NCBI RefSeq assembly: GCF_016862375.1
Contig: NZ_BOMV01000102.1
Coordinates: 1 to 64,000, forward strand
DNA: 64,000 bases
Origin: Paractinoplanes rishiriensis
Lineage (GTDB): Bacteria > Actinomycetota > Actinomycetes > Mycobacteriales > Micromonosporaceae
Reading direction: 5' to 3'
Shown: positions 24,818 through 34,353 of the stretch, piece by piece
Layout of the letters: each line of letters starts with the position of its first letter
Numbering within the stretch: the first letter of the stretch is position 1
The notes under the pieces: generated by a model
Seen by the model: the letters and a program-made list of their open reading frames with translations, nothing else
Databases searched by the model: none
Told to the model about the DNA's origin: nothing
Program-made: the position numbers and the translations under genes

Positions 24818-27800
24818 ACGGCGCGACCGTGACCCGGTCGATCAGCGGGGCGTAGGCCGAGCGCAGCAGCACGTCCGGCCAGGTGTCCGAGGCGTAGGTG
24901 GTGCCGTCGAAGTTGGGCAGTTCGGCCGAGGCGAACCGCACCGTGTTGGTCCCGCGCTTGAGCTGGACCGGCACGGTGAGCTCCCAGAAGTTGTTGTCGT
25001 GGAAGCTGTGCGGGAACGACACCCGTTGCGGCGCTCCCCCGTTGATCGTGAGGTCCGCGTGCCGGACCAGCGGGTCCGGGTTGTAGTGGGTGGCGACCGC
25101 CTGCTCCGGGTTGGCGTAGCGGACGCGCAGCGCATAGGTGCCGGTGGACGGCGCGGTCACGGTGAAGGTGAGCGTGTTGGCGTTGCCGGGTTCGCCGCCG
25201 ACGCCGGTGACCACCTTCTGCCCGTCCGCGAGCGACCTGGCCGCCACCGCGGCGGTGCCGGCGAGTTGGGCGTCCTCGGCCTGGTAGACGGTGGCCGGCA
25301 GATCGGCCGGCCGCACGTCCAGGCGGTCGAGCACCGCACCGCGGGCCGAGCCGGTCACGGTGATCTTGTTGATACCGCCGGAGAGCGAGACCGTTCCGGA
25401 CACCGCGATGCCGTTCACCGTCACGACGGCCGTGCCGCTCCGGAGCCGGGCCTTCAGCAGCGCGCCGGCGTCGGCCTTCGAGTACACCCAGAACGTCGCG
25501 GTGCCGCCGCGGCCCAGCTCGACGCCGCCGGGCACCGTCCTGGCCCCGCGGGCCAGGTCGGCCAGCTCGGCCTCGTAGCTCGTGGTGGCCGGCTCGGGCT
25601 GGGCGAGGGTGATCCGGTCGACGATCGCGTCACCCTTGGTGACCCGGGTGCCGTCCAGGCTCTTCGCGGCCAGCGAGATGACATGCCGCCCGGCGGTCAG
25701 CTCGACCGTCGTGCCGGCGTGGTCCCAGACCACCCACTTGTAGCCGAGCGGCAGGTGGATCTCCTGCTCGGCGGCGCCGTCGACGCGCAGGAACACGTTC
25801 GTCGGCCCCTGCTCCTTCACCGGGTCGAAGGTGTTCAGCGAGTTCGCGAACACGCTGAGGTCGTAGCGGCCGGTGGCGGGCACGTCGACCGTGAAGTCGA
25901 GCACGCCGTCGCTGCCGGTGCGCAGGCCGCCGACGTTGAAGCCGCCCGAGGTGTAGAACTTCGAGACGTCCGCCGGCGAGCCCTCCGGTCCGTTGCGGCT
26001 GTACCCGCCGCCGGTCCAGGTGGCGTCCTCGGCCTCGAAAGACCCGCGCCACAGCGCCGGGACCTGCTCTTTCTCCCTGCCCGGCGCCAGGATGATCTCG
26101 TACGCCGAGGACTCGGTCAGTTTCGGCAGGTCTCCCGTGCCGAACTCCAGCACCACCGCGCCGTCGACGACCTTGAGATTCTGCTCGGCGAGCAGCCGCG
26201 GCTGGGCCGAGTCGCCGATCTGGCCGGTCCACGGGATCTCCCGGATCCAGGCGTGCACGCCGCGGCCGAACACCTTGGCCGGCACGTTCGCGAACCGGAC
26301 GTAGCCGGCGCTGGTGGCGCCGCCGATGATCGCGCGGGCCTGCTTCTTGGCCCGGTCCAGCGTCGCCACTCCCTGCAGGGTGTAGTTCTGGCCCGGGTAC
26401 GGCGGGGTGACCCGCACGGTGTGGCCGGTCATGCCGCCGTACGCGTTGTACAGCCACCACTGCCCGTTGCCCCGGTTGGCCTGCACCGCCGAGTCGGACA
26501 GGTTGCCGTCGATGTTCCAGTACGCGATGTCGGCGTCGACCTTGGACTCCTCGATCGCCGAGATCCACTGGATCATCTGGCCGGGCACCGACGTGTGGTA
26601 ATTGAAGGCGTACTCGTTGATGTTGATCGGCAGTTGGCGCCCGTCGAGGATCTCGGCCTCCCAGGCCCGGTACTGCGCCACGCTCTCGCGCACCTTCTCG
26701 GGGTGGCTCAGTTCGTGCCAGGTCATCACGTCGGGCACGGTGCCGGCCGCCACGGAGTGCTCGAGGAAGCCCTTGACCTGGCTGTAGAGCACGCTGGTGT
26801 TGGGGCCGGCGATCCGCGCGTCCGGCATCCTGCTCTTGATCAGGCGGTAGAAGTCGTCCCAGGCGGCGAAGTAGTCGGCGGGGTCGGTGAGCCAGCTGAC
26901 CCCGTTGTAGCTCCACTCGCCGGTGCCGAACATGTTGCCCTCGGGCTCGTTGAACGGCACGAAGACGACCCGCTGCTGGTACTTCTCGTCCAGGGTCAGC
27001 ACCTGGTCGACCTGCTTGACGATCTTTTCCCGGTACGTGGCCAGCTTCTCCTGCGGCGTGCTGCCCGGCCACTGGTACGGGAAGCCGCGGTGGATGTCGG
27101 TCATGTAGATGTACGTGTCGCCGCCGGTGCTGTCGGCCAGCGGCTGCACCACCTCGAGCGCGTCGGCGCCGGGGTGCTGCGGGCCGTCCTGCGCCTTGGT
27201 CGAGACGGTGCGCAGCCGCATGCCCTCGATCAGGTTGTTGGTCGGCACGCCCGGGCCGTACAAGCCGTACAGCGACCCGGACGCGCCCCCGTGGAACGCG
27301 CCGGTGTCGGTGGCCAGGTCGACGGTGAGCTCGCCCTCGCGGATCACCGTGACGGTGGCGGTCACCGGGGTGTCTGCCGCGCTGCCGGTCACGGTGAAGG
27401 TGCCGCGCTGCGCGTACTGCGCCGGGTCGACGGACGGCCAGGTGATCGGCACGTCGCGGTCGTAGTCGTCGGAGAACCGCGCGCGGACGGTCGCGGGCAG
27501 GTCGGGCGCGGTGCCGATGGTGGTGCGCACCGCGAAGGAGGTGGAGGCCAGTCCGGTCACGGTCGGGACCTTACCGCCGTACTCGGTGGCCACCTGCTCG
27601 GCGGTGAGCGCGGCGGCGTACACCCGGAAGTCGTCCACCGCGCCGTCGAACAACGGGTCCGGATAGAACGAGCGCCCGATGAAGCCGGCGCCGGTCTCGC
27701 CGCCGGCGAGCAGGCTCGCGGCGGTCACGGTGGTGGCGGCCGAGGCGACCGCCACGCCGTCCAGGTACGTGGTGACCCGCCCGGCCGCGGTGTCCAGGGT

Positions 27801-28325
27801 GACCGTGATCGTCTTCCAGGCGTTCGCGGGCAGCGCCGCGGCGCCGGTCACCTGGGCCTCGCCGCCGGCGAAGCTGGCGGTCACCGCGGTGCGCAGCCGG
27901 CCGTCGCCGTTGTACGGCGTGGTGAACAGGTAGCGGCTGGTGTCCTTGCCGAGCGCGTAGATCCACTGCCAGGGCGCGGTGGTGCCGTCCCAGCGCACCC
28001 GCGCCGAGACGGTCAGGTCGGTGCGTCCCTCCAGGACCGCCCGGGGCAGAGAGACGTACGCGCCGGTGGAGGTGGGCGCCCCGCCGGGAAGTTGCAGGGC
28101 CTGCCCGTCGCCGGCACCGTCGACCACCGAGGCCGTGGCGCCGTTGACGATGGTGCCGTCCAGCCCGTTGCCGGACCGGTCGGTGACCACTCCGGAGGCC
28201 GGGTCGACGCCGTTGAAGTCGTAGGCGAGTACCGGTTCCGGAACCGCGGGGGCCGCCCGGGCCGGCACGGCCGGTGTCAGGGCGACCAGCAGGGCGGCGG
28301 CGAAGGGCAGGAGACGTCGTGGCAT
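24801..28325 (-). CDS. Large secreted glycoside hydrolase with LamG and CBM domains
   Basis: A 1174-residue exported protein. The signal peptide (to about A-R-A-A) is followed by a LamG/concanavalin-like domain (L-A-Y-D-F-N-G...V-D-D-F-R-V-Y) at about 35-265, then an Ig-like (BIG_4-type) strand set, then a TIM-barrel domain around 350-750. In it, F-V-P-F-N-E-P-E-G supplies a likely acid/base Glu and N-I-N-E-Y-A-F a likely nucleophile Glu, as in clan GH-A (GH39-like). Three to four beta-sandwich carbohydrate-binding domains (F-E-A-E-D-A, Y-E-A-E-L-A, Y-Q-A-E-D-A) fill the C-terminal third. The ATG at 28325 has GGAGAG six bases away. Substrate unknown, probably a plant or fungal polysaccharide. 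Confidence 0.85.
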   Translation of the reverse strand: MPRRLLPFAAALLVALTPAVPARAAPAVPEPVLAYDFNGVDPASGVVTDRSGNGLDGTIVNGATASVVDGAGDGQALQLPGGAPTSTGAYVSLPRAVLEGRTDLTVSARVRWDGTTAPWQWIYALGKDTSRYLFTTPYNGDGRLRTAVTASFAGGEAQVTGAAALPANAWKTITVTLDTAAGRVTTYLDGVAVASAATTVTAASLLAGGETGAGFIGRSFYPDPLFDGAVDDFRVYAAALTAEQVATEYGGKVPTVTGLASTSFAVRTTIGTAPDLPATVRARFSDDYDRDVPITWPSVDPAQYAQRGTFTVTGSAADTPVTATVTVIREGELTVDLATDTGAFHGGASGSLYGLYGPGVPTNNLIEGMRLRTVSTKAQDGPQHPGADALEVVQPLADSTGGDTYIYMTDIHRGFPYQWPGSTPQEKLATYREKIVKQVDQVLTLDEKYQQRVVFVPFNEPEGNMFGTGEWSYNGVSWLTDPADYFAAWDDFYRLIKSRMPDARIAGPNTSVLYSQVKGFLEHSVAAGTVPDVMTWHELSHPEKVRESVAQYRAWEAEILDGRQLPININEYAFNYHTSVPGQMIQWISAIEESKVDADIAYWNIDGNLSDSAVQANRGNGQWWLYNAYGGMTGHTVRVTPPYPGQNYTLQGVATLDRAKKQARAIIGGATSAGYVRFANVPAKVFGRGVHAWIREIPWTGQIGDSAQPRLLAEQNLKVVDGAVVLEFGTGDLPKLTESSAYEIILAPGREKEQVPALWRGSFEAEDATWTGGGYSRNGPEGSPADVSKFYTSGGFNVGGLRTGSDGVLDFTVDVPATGRYDLSVFANSLNTFDPVKEQGPTNVFLRVDGAAEQEIHLPLGYKWVVWDHAGTTVELTAGRHVISLAAKSLDGTRVTKGDAIVDRITLAQPEPATTSYEAELADLARGARTVPGGVELGRGGTATFWVYSKADAGALLKARLRSGTAVVTVNGIAVSGTVSLSGGINKITVTGSARGAVLDRLDVRPADLPATVYQAEDAQLAGTAAVAARSLADGQKVVTGVGGEPGNANTLTFTVTAPSTGTYALRVRYANPEQAVATHYNPDPLVRHADLTINGGAPQRVSFPHSFHDNNFWELTVPVQLKRGTNTVRFASAELPNFDGTTYASDTWPDVLLRSAYAPLIDRVTVAPFSRRR

Positions 28326-28587
28326 GCAGCTCTCTCCAACGCGAGGAGGCAATCGATTTCCTCGCCATTGCGGGGGCGAGCGTCGGCCACGTTACGGTTG
28401 CGAAACAGCGCACGTCAATATAGTCGGAAAAGGTTTTCCTGTGCGCCGGGGACGCGGACCCACCTGAACCTCCCCCGCTGGTTCAGACGGGTCCGTCCCC
28501 GGCTACTACCACCGTGGCGGATCCCACCGGAACCGGCCAGGACGCGAACCGGAACTTCTTCGGTACTTTGCAGTCTGGAGGTGTTCC

Positions 28588-30870
28588 GTGTTCGGTGAAC
28601 TGGTCCGTACCCATCGGCGCCGGCTCGGCATGACCCAGGAGGATCTGGCTGAGCACGCCGGGGTGAGTGTGCGCAGCGTGGGCAAGTGGGAGAGCGGGCG
28701 GATCGCGGCGCCGCGCCTGTTCACCGTGCGCCTGCTCGCCGACACGTTCGGGCTGCAGGGCGAGGAGCGCGACCGGTTCTGCCGGTCCGCGACCGACGAG
28801 CAGCCGGAGACGGACATCGCGCCCGCCCAGCTGCCACCCGACCCGGCCGGGTTCACCGGCCGCGACGCCGAGATGGACAGGCTGACCCGGCTGCTCTCCG
28901 CCGACCAGCCGCTGGGCGTCCTGATCTCGGCCGTCTCCGGCACCGCGGGCATCGGCAAGACCGCTCTCGCCGTGCATTGGGCACACCGGGTCCGGGACCG
29001 CTTCCCCGACGGGCAGCTGTACGTGAACCTGCGCGGCTTCGACCCGGCCGGCACCCCGGTGCCGCCCGGCGAGGCGCTGCGCGGCCTGCTGGACGGGCTG
29101 GGCGTGCCCCCGCTGCGGGTGCCGGAGCCGCTGGCCACCCGGGCCGCGCTCTACCGCAGCGTGCTGGCCGGCCGCCGGATGCTGATCCTGCTCGACAACG
29201 CGGCCGACGCCGAGCAGGTGCGCCCGCTGCTGCCCGGCGTACCCGGCTGCCTCGTGGTGGTGACCAGCCGCGACCGGCTCACCGGCCTGACCATCTCGGA
29301 CGGCGCCCAGCCGGTCCTGCTCGACGTGCTCAGCCCGGCCGACGCGCGCGGCCTGCTGGCCCGCCGGATCGGCACGGCCCGGGTGCAGGCCGAGCCCGGG
29401 GCCACCGACCAGATCGTCGACGCCTGTGCCCGGCTGCCGCTGGCCCTGGCCGTGATCGCCGCCCGGGCCGCGGCCAACCCGCACTTCCCGCTGTCCGCGA
29501 TCGCCGGCGAGCTGCGGGCCGGCGACTCCCGGCTGGACGTGCTGGCCGGCCCCGACCCGGTCACCGACGTGCGGGCGGTGTTCTCCTGGTCGTACCGGCG
29601 GCTCAGCCCCGGCGCGGCCCGGCTGTTCCGCCTGCTCGGCCTGCACCCGTCGCCGAACATCGGCACCGCCGCCGCGGCCAGCCTGGCCGGCCTGCCGCCC
29701 GCCGAGGTCCGCCCGCTGCTTGCCGAACTCTGCGCGGCCAGCCTGCTCACCGAGCCGCAGCCGGGCCGGTTCGAGAGCCACGATCTGCTCCGCGACTACG
29801 CCCGCGACCTGAGCGACGTCGACGACGAGGCCCTGCTCCGGATCGTCGACCACTACCTGCACAGCGCACTCCGGGCCGACAAGCTGCTCAAGTTCGACCG
29901 GGTCCGGATCGGCGCCGAGCCACCCGAGCCCGCCGCGGGAGTCACCCCGGCCGTGGTGACCGACAACGTGGCCGCGATGGCCTGGTTCACCACGGAGCGC
30001 GCCACCGCCCGGTCCACCCTGGAGGCCGCGGTGGCGGCCGGCCTCGACCTGCGCGTGTGGTGGCTGGCCTGGGGGATGAACAGCTACTACAACCGCCTGT
30101 GGGACAAACACGACTGGCTGGACTGCCAGCGGGCCAGCCTGGCCGCGGCGCGCCGTGCCGGCCAGCCGGCGCTGCTGGCCAACAGCGAGTACACCCTCGG
30201 CTACGCCAGCCACGAACTGGGCGACGTGGTCAGCTCGCGCCGGCACCTGACCGCGGCGCTGGCGCTGTACGAGCAGCTCGGCGACCTGAGCGGCCGGGCC
30301 ATGGTGCACCTCAACCTGGGCATCGTGGCCCGCAAGGAGGGCGACTACGCCGAGGCCCTGGCCCAGGGCGCCAAGGCCGGCGAGCTGTATCGCGCCGCGG
30401 GCTCCCGCGTCGGCGAGGCCCGCTCGCTGAACAACATCGGCTGGTGCTACCTGACCATGGGCGAGTACGAGAAGGCGCTGGACCACTGCCAGCGCGCGGC
30501 CGAGATTCACGAGTCCGGGGGCAGCCTGCTGGGCGCCGCGCACACCTGGGACAGCGTCGGCAAGGCGCATTACCACCTGGGCGACATCGACCAGGCACTC
30601 GAGTGCTACCAGCGCTCCCTGGACATCTTCGTCAGCCAGTGCGACCGCCAGTACATCGCGATCATCCTGGACCACATCGGCGACGCCCACCAGGCCGCCG
30701 GCAACCACAAGGCGGCCCGCGAGGCGTTCGTCGAGTCCCTGGCCATCCTCACCGACCTGGAACACCCGGACGCCGAGTCGGTCCGCGCCAAACTCTCGGT
30801 CCGCGAGTTCCGAGCCCGCCCGATCCCCGGCACCCGGAAGGCAGTGGTCCCCCAGGCAGCCGACAGCTGA
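28588..30870 (+). CDS. XRE/NB-ARC/TPR STAND-type regulator
   Basis: A 760-residue regulator in three parts. An XRE helix-turn-helix (M-T-Q-E-D-L-A-E-H-A-G-V-S-V-R-S-V-G-K-W-E) covers about residues 5-65. An NB-ARC ATPase follows from about 90, with P-loop G-T-A-G-I-G-K-T, Walker B L-I-L-L-D-N-A and S-R-D-R-L. TPR repeats run from about 510 (L-N-L-G-I-V-A-R-K-E-G-D-Y; N-N-I-G-W-C-Y; D-S-V-G-K-A-H-Y-H-L-G-D). Such STAND proteins respond to a ligand by ATP-driven oligomerisation, and in actinomycetes often act as cluster or developmental regulators. The GTG start has GGAGGT upstream. It is divergent from the glycosidase gene, which is its most likely neighbouring target. Confidence 0.9.
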   Translation: MFGELVRTHRRRLGMTQEDLAEHAGVSVRSVGKWESGRIAAPRLFTVRLLADTFGLQGEERDRFCRSATDEQPETDIAPAQLPPDPAGFTGRDAEMDRLTRLLSADQPLGVLISAVSGTAGIGKTALAVHWAHRVRDRFPDGQLYVNLRGFDPAGTPVPPGEALRGLLDGLGVPPLRVPEPLATRAALYRSVLAGRRMLILLDNAADAEQVRPLLPGVPGCLVVVTSRDRLTGLTISDGAQPVLLDVLSPADARGLLARRIGTARVQAEPGATDQIVDACARLPLALAVIAARAAANPHFPLSAIAGELRAGDSRLDVLAGPDPVTDVRAVFSWSYRRLSPGAARLFRLLGLHPSPNIGTAAAASLAGLPPAEVRPLLAELCAASLLTEPQPGRFESHDLLRDYARDLSDVDDEALLRIVDHYLHSALRADKLLKFDRVRIGAEPPEPAAGVTPAVVTDNVAAMAWFTTERATARSTLEAAVAAGLDLRVWWLAWGMNSYYNRLWDKHDWLDCQRASLAAARRAGQPALLANSEYTLGYASHELGDVVSSRRHLTAALALYEQLGDLSGRAMVHLNLGIVARKEGDYAEALAQGAKAGELYRAAGSRVGEARSLNNIGWCYLTMGEYEKALDHCQRAAEIHESGGSLLGAAHTWDSVGKAHYHLGDIDQALECYQRSLDIFVSQCDRQYIAIILDHIGDAHQAAGNHKAAREAFVESLAILTDLEHPDAESVRAKLSVREFRARPIPGTRKAVVPQAADS

Positions 30871-30933
30871 AAGGCTTCCGGGCGGGGCTCGGATCGGACG
30901 CCGGCTCTGTCGGAGTGAGGTGGGTGGGGTGGG

Positions 30934-30969
30934 GCGGTCGCCCGGCGTTCCGCTGCGCCGGGCGACCGC
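30934..30969. terminator. Bidirectional hairpin between convergent genes
   Basis: GCGGTCGCCCGGCG and its exact complement with an eight-base loop, lying between the stops of the STAND regulator and the DUF4353 protein, where it can terminate both. Confidence 0.75.
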
Positions 30970-30976
30970 GACTCAA

Positions 30977-32740
30977 TCAGGGACGGGTACCGCCGGTCGT
31001 CGCCGTGCCGGCCGTGGTCGTCGCCACCTGGGTGCCCGACAGGGTGCCGCCGGTGTACAGGTTGCCGCCCAGCGCGGTGCCGGACGTCGAGCCGCCCGTG
31101 TAGATCGCGTACGTCGTCCCCCGGCTGATCTGGTTCGACGAGAAGAAGACGCCGCGGAAGGTCTTCGCGGGCTGGAACGACGCGATCTGCTGGCCGCCCG
31201 TGGTGGCCACGTGCACCACCGTGTTGGCCGCCGTGTTGGCGCTCAGCGTCACCGACACCCAGCCCTGGCCCGAGCTGGGCAGCCGGGCCGTGGAGGCGCT
31301 GATCCCGGTGGACAGCACCGTGCCGCCGGTGATGGTCAGCGCGCCGCTCGCGTCGATGCCGCCCTCGCCGCCGCCGCGGGTGGCCGAGCCGCTGCTCACC
31401 GTGGTGCCGCCGGTGATCGAGATGGCACCGTTGGAGTCCAGGCCGTCGGTGCCGCCGCTGGCTGTCAGCACGCCGCCGCTCACCGAGATCAGCGCGTTGG
31501 CCGAGGTGCCCTCGCCGACCGCCGGGTCGGAGGCGTTCACCGCGTCGTCGGTGGACGTGGCCGCGATGGAGCCGCCGGTCACGAACACCTTCAGTCCCTC
31601 GACGCCCTCGTAGGACCGGGTGACCGTGGTGGTGCCGCCGTTGACGTTGACGTTGACCTCGGCGTGCACGCCGTCGTCGCCGGTGGCCACCGTGGTGGTG
31701 CCGCCGTCGATGGTCAGCGACGCGTCGGAGTGGATGCCGTCGTCGGAGGCGTCGATGGTGTTGCGGCCCTCGCTGATCACCACGAGGGTGCCGGCCTTGA
31801 AGCCCTTCGCCGACGTCTCGCCGGGGGTGACCGTGCTGCCGCCGCCGGACTTGGCCGTGGTGGTGCCGCCCGAGACGATCACGTCGGTGAAGCCGTAGAC
31901 CGCGTCGCCGGTGGCCGTCGCGGTGACCGTGCCGTTCGCGATCGACACGTAGCCGCGGGTGGCGTCCTCCTCGTTGTCCGCCTTCAGGCCGTCGCCGCCG
32001 GCCGTGGCGTTGACCGTGCCGCCGTTGACCACGACGTAGTCCTTGCCCCGGATGGCGTCGTCCTTGGCCGTCGCGGTGATGTTGCCGGCCGCGATGACCA
32101 GGCCGTCCTCGCTGGTGATGCCGTCGTACGCGTTGCCCGTGACGACCAGCGTGCCGTTGCCGAAGATGGTCAGGTCGGCCGCCGAGAACAGCGCCGCGTT
32201 CGGCTCGGTCACCCCGGGCGGGTAGACGTACGTGGTCGCGTCGGTGAGCCGGTTCGTGGTGCCGTCCTGGAGCACCACCATGGCCTCGTCCGCCGCCACG
32301 ATGTTGATCGCCGAGGACGTGTTGTTGGTGATCGTGACGCCGTTCAGGATCAGTCGCACCATGCCCGTACCGGTGCTGTTGACCACGATCTGGCCGTTGG
32401 TGAGCGTGCCCGAGAAGCGGTACGTGCCGGCCGCGTTCACCGTGACCGTGCTGCCCGAGACCGTGACGTTCGGACTGGTCGTGGTCGCGCCGCTGCCGGT
32501 CAGGGTGACCGCCGCGACGGACGACTCGGTCCAGGTGTGGTCGGCGGCCTCGTCGTGGTGCGCCTGGTTGGCGGCCAGCGCCGCGGCCGCCGCCGGCCCG
32601 GCGAGCAGCGTCGTGACCGGCGGCGCTTCGGCCGCACCGGCGATCGTGGTGCCGCCGACCCAGGCGGCCAGGGCCGCGGTGGCGGTGAGCACGGCGGGCG
32701 CGACCACCCGGGGTGAGCGGCGGGGCGAGGTGCTTGACAT
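30977..32740 (-). CDS. Secreted carbohydrate-binding domain (DUF4353) beta-helix protein
   Basis: A 587-residue exported protein. A twin-basic N-terminus leads into a signal peptide ending near G-A-A-E-A. The body consists of repeating short strands such as G-N-G-T-L-V-V-T-G-N-A-Y-D-G-I and T-G-D-A-V-Y-G-F, with D-D-A-I/D-D-G-I/D-D-A-V turns, forming a right-handed beta-helix as in the DUF4353 carbohydrate-binding family. It is extremely Thr/Ser/Gly-rich and has no cell-wall anchor. It lies 109 bases downstream of the VTC-domain gene on the same strand and is the end of a DUF4956-VTC-DUF4353 group. Confidence 0.82.
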   Translation of the reverse strand: MSSTSPRRSPRVVAPAVLTATAALAAWVGGTTIAGAAEAPPVTTLLAGPAAAAALAANQAHHDEAADHTWTESSVAAVTLTGSGATTTSPNVTVSGSTVTVNAAGTYRFSGTLTNGQIVVNSTGTGMVRLILNGVTITNNTSSAINIVAADEAMVVLQDGTTNRLTDATTYVYPPGVTEPNAALFSAADLTIFGNGTLVVTGNAYDGITSEDGLVIAAGNITATAKDDAIRGKDYVVVNGGTVNATAGGDGLKADNEEDATRGYVSIANGTVTATATGDAVYGFTDVIVSGGTTTAKSGGGSTVTPGETSAKGFKAGTLVVISEGRNTIDASDDGIHSDASLTIDGGTTTVATGDDGVHAEVNVNVNGGTTTVTRSYEGVEGLKVFVTGGSIAATSTDDAVNASDPAVGEGTSANALISVSGGVLTASGGTDGLDSNGAISITGGTTVSSGSATRGGGEGGIDASGALTITGGTVLSTGISASTARLPSSGQGWVSVTLSANTAANTVVHVATTGGQQIASFQPAKTFRGVFFSSNQISRGTTYAIYTGGSTSGTALGGNLYTGGTLSGTQVATTTAGTATTGGTRP

Positions 32741-32848
32741 CGTTGTGGTGTCCTCTGATGGGTGGGGGTTTCCTGCCGCGGGAGGCGCCGGGCAGGGTGG
32801 ATCACCGCCCCGGGTCTGCGTTCGGCGGGGCGGGATGGAGCGATTTAT

Positions 32849-33601
32849 CTATAGGGCGGCGACGGGCACCGGGACGAAATGCCGGCGTAGCGTGCGCCGC
32901 CAGGGCGCGGCGGGCAGGTCCGGGCGCAGCGCGGCCAGTCCGGTGGCGTACTTGCTGATGCTGACCGGCCGGTGACCGCGCGCCCACAGCATCCGGTCGA
33001 CCGGCGAGGCGGCCGAGCCGGTCTTGGTCTCGACCACCGCGATGTCCGGCACGCCGAGCATGCGGCCGTCGACGTCGGTCCAGGTCAGGTCGGTGTCGAT
33101 GGTCGCCCGGGAGTGGCCGGCCGGCTGATAGAGCGTGGTGCGCCGGTAGTGGGTCAGCAGGGTGGGCGCGAAGTTGAGGTCGGGCCGCTCGCCGAGCACG
33201 CTGTCCACGAACGACCGGCCGGGTTCGACGGTCTCCTCGTGGCTCATGTGGTAGGGCAGCCGGCTCTTGACCGTACCGCCGCGATAGCCCTCGGTTTTGA
33301 CCTCGAGGAAGCACAGCTCCGAGTCGAGGTAGGTGCGGGTGCGGACCTTGAAGCGGCGCCGCCGCCGGTGCGCGGTGAGCCGGAAGCTGACCAGGTCGGG
33401 GGTGTCGAAGTAGACCGACTTGTAGTTGAAGATCCGCATCCCGGCGATCTCCAGCACCCGGGTGGCCCGGTCCAGGTGCGGGATCAGCGCGTGCGCGGCG
33501 GCCAGCGGCAGCACGTACTTGCGATCCACCCGGACCTGGAGTTCCGCTTTCTCGGTCAGTTCGGTTAGCGAGATCGGGTCGAGCCGGGCGAGCGCGTTCA
33601 C
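32849..33601 (-). CDS. VTC-domain (polyphosphate polymerase-like) protein
   Basis: A 250-residue protein of the VTC/polyphosphate polymerase tunnel fold. R-V-D-R-K-Y-V-L-P, V-Y-F-D-T-P-D-L, K-V-R-T-R-T-Y, F-L-E-V-K-T and the late V-E-T-K-T are the basic and acidic strands that bind phosphate chains and metal in VTC4-like proteins. It has no membrane helices itself. Its start overlaps the stop of the DUF4956 gene by four bases, implying a complex with that membrane protein. In bacteria this pair often travels with CotH-type or DUF4353 surface proteins; function in bacteria is not settled. Confidence 0.88.
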   Translation of the reverse strand: MNALARLDPISLTELTEKAELQVRVDRKYVLPLAAAHALIPHLDRATRVLEIAGMRIFNYKSVYFDTPDLVSFRLTAHRRRRRFKVRTRTYLDSELCFLEVKTEGYRGGTVKSRLPYHMSHEETVEPGRSFVDSVLGERPDLNFAPTLLTHYRRTTLYQPAGHSRATIDTDLTWTDVDGRMLGVPDIAVVETKTGSAASPVDRMLWARGHRPVSISKYATGLAALRPDLPAAPWRRTLRRHFVPVPVAAL

Positions 33602-34188
33602 CGGGCGACCCCGGCGAACTCGGCCTCGCGGGTGGCGGCGTGCTTGCGGTCGATGGAATACCGCACCTCGACCGTGGTGGTCTCGTTGACCAGGTCGATC
33701 CGTTCCACCGTGGCGGCGTGCACCCGGGCGCCGAGGATCCGTTCCAGCTGGGCGACCAGCGCCACGTGGTCGGTGATCGCGGTGTCCAGCACCAGGATCT
33801 GCCGGCGGTACGAACGCAGCAGCCGGGGATGGTCACCGAAGTACATCACGACCAGGATCAGGCCCATCAGCGCCGGGCAGAGCCAGGCCGGCCCACCGCT
33901 GAGCGGCCCGAGGATGCCGAGGGCGAGCGCCGAGAAGTAGTACGCCACCTCGTGCTGATCGAGCTCGGTGGACCGCAGCCGGATGATCGACAGCACACCG
34001 AACAGGCCTAGCCCCAGGCCGGCACCGACCGTGCTGGAGCTCAGCGCCCCGGCCACCGCGAGCACACCGACGTTGACTCCGAGGTAAGCCACCACCAGAT
34101 CCCGGCGGCGGTGCCGGGGAAAGTAGAGGCCGAAGACCAGGATGGTCACCGCGACGAGATCGATCGCGAACAGCGCGAGCCGGGGCAT
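33598..34188 (-). CDS. DUF4956 membrane protein
   Basis: A 196-residue protein with four hydrophobic helices in residues 1-125 and a soluble C-terminal ferredoxin-like tail of about 70 residues. The L-F-G-V-L-S-I-I-R-L-R-S-T-E-L-D segment is the family mark. It is the first gene of the envelope operon; the VTC gene starts inside its stop. Likely role: membrane partner that couples the VTC enzyme to the envelope. Inference from context. Confidence 0.88.
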   Translation of the reverse strand: MPRLALFAIDLVAVTILVFGLYFPRHRRRDLVVAYLGVNVGVLAVAGALSSSTVGAGLGLGLFGVLSIIRLRSTELDQHEVAYYFSALALGILGPLSGGPAWLCPALMGLILVVMYFGDHPRLLRSYRRQILVLDTAITDHVALVAQLERILGARVHAATVERIDLVNETTTVEVRYSIDRKHAATREAEFAGVAR

Positions 34189-34353
34189 GTGGGGGCATCC
34201 TCCTGGGCGGCGGACCGGCGGCGCGGGAGTGAATCACCGCCGGACCGTGGGTAACGAATAGATGAACGTAAATCTACGGTAAGCCCTCCCGACCCCGAAT
34301 GAACCTCATAAACAGCTCATAACTTTCTGTGGTTGTCCTTTTCTGGAGGCCGG

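Noticed and set aside
24999..28598. 1199-codon open frame opposite the glycosidase
   Set aside because: Typical antisense shadow of a high-GC gene: Arg/Gly/Val/Asp-rich, without motifs, while the minus strand has clear domains.
28686..31103. 805-codon open frame overlapping the STAND regulator
   Set aside because: Arg/Pro/Gly-rich shadow frame; the real frame has HTH, P-loop and TPR motifs.
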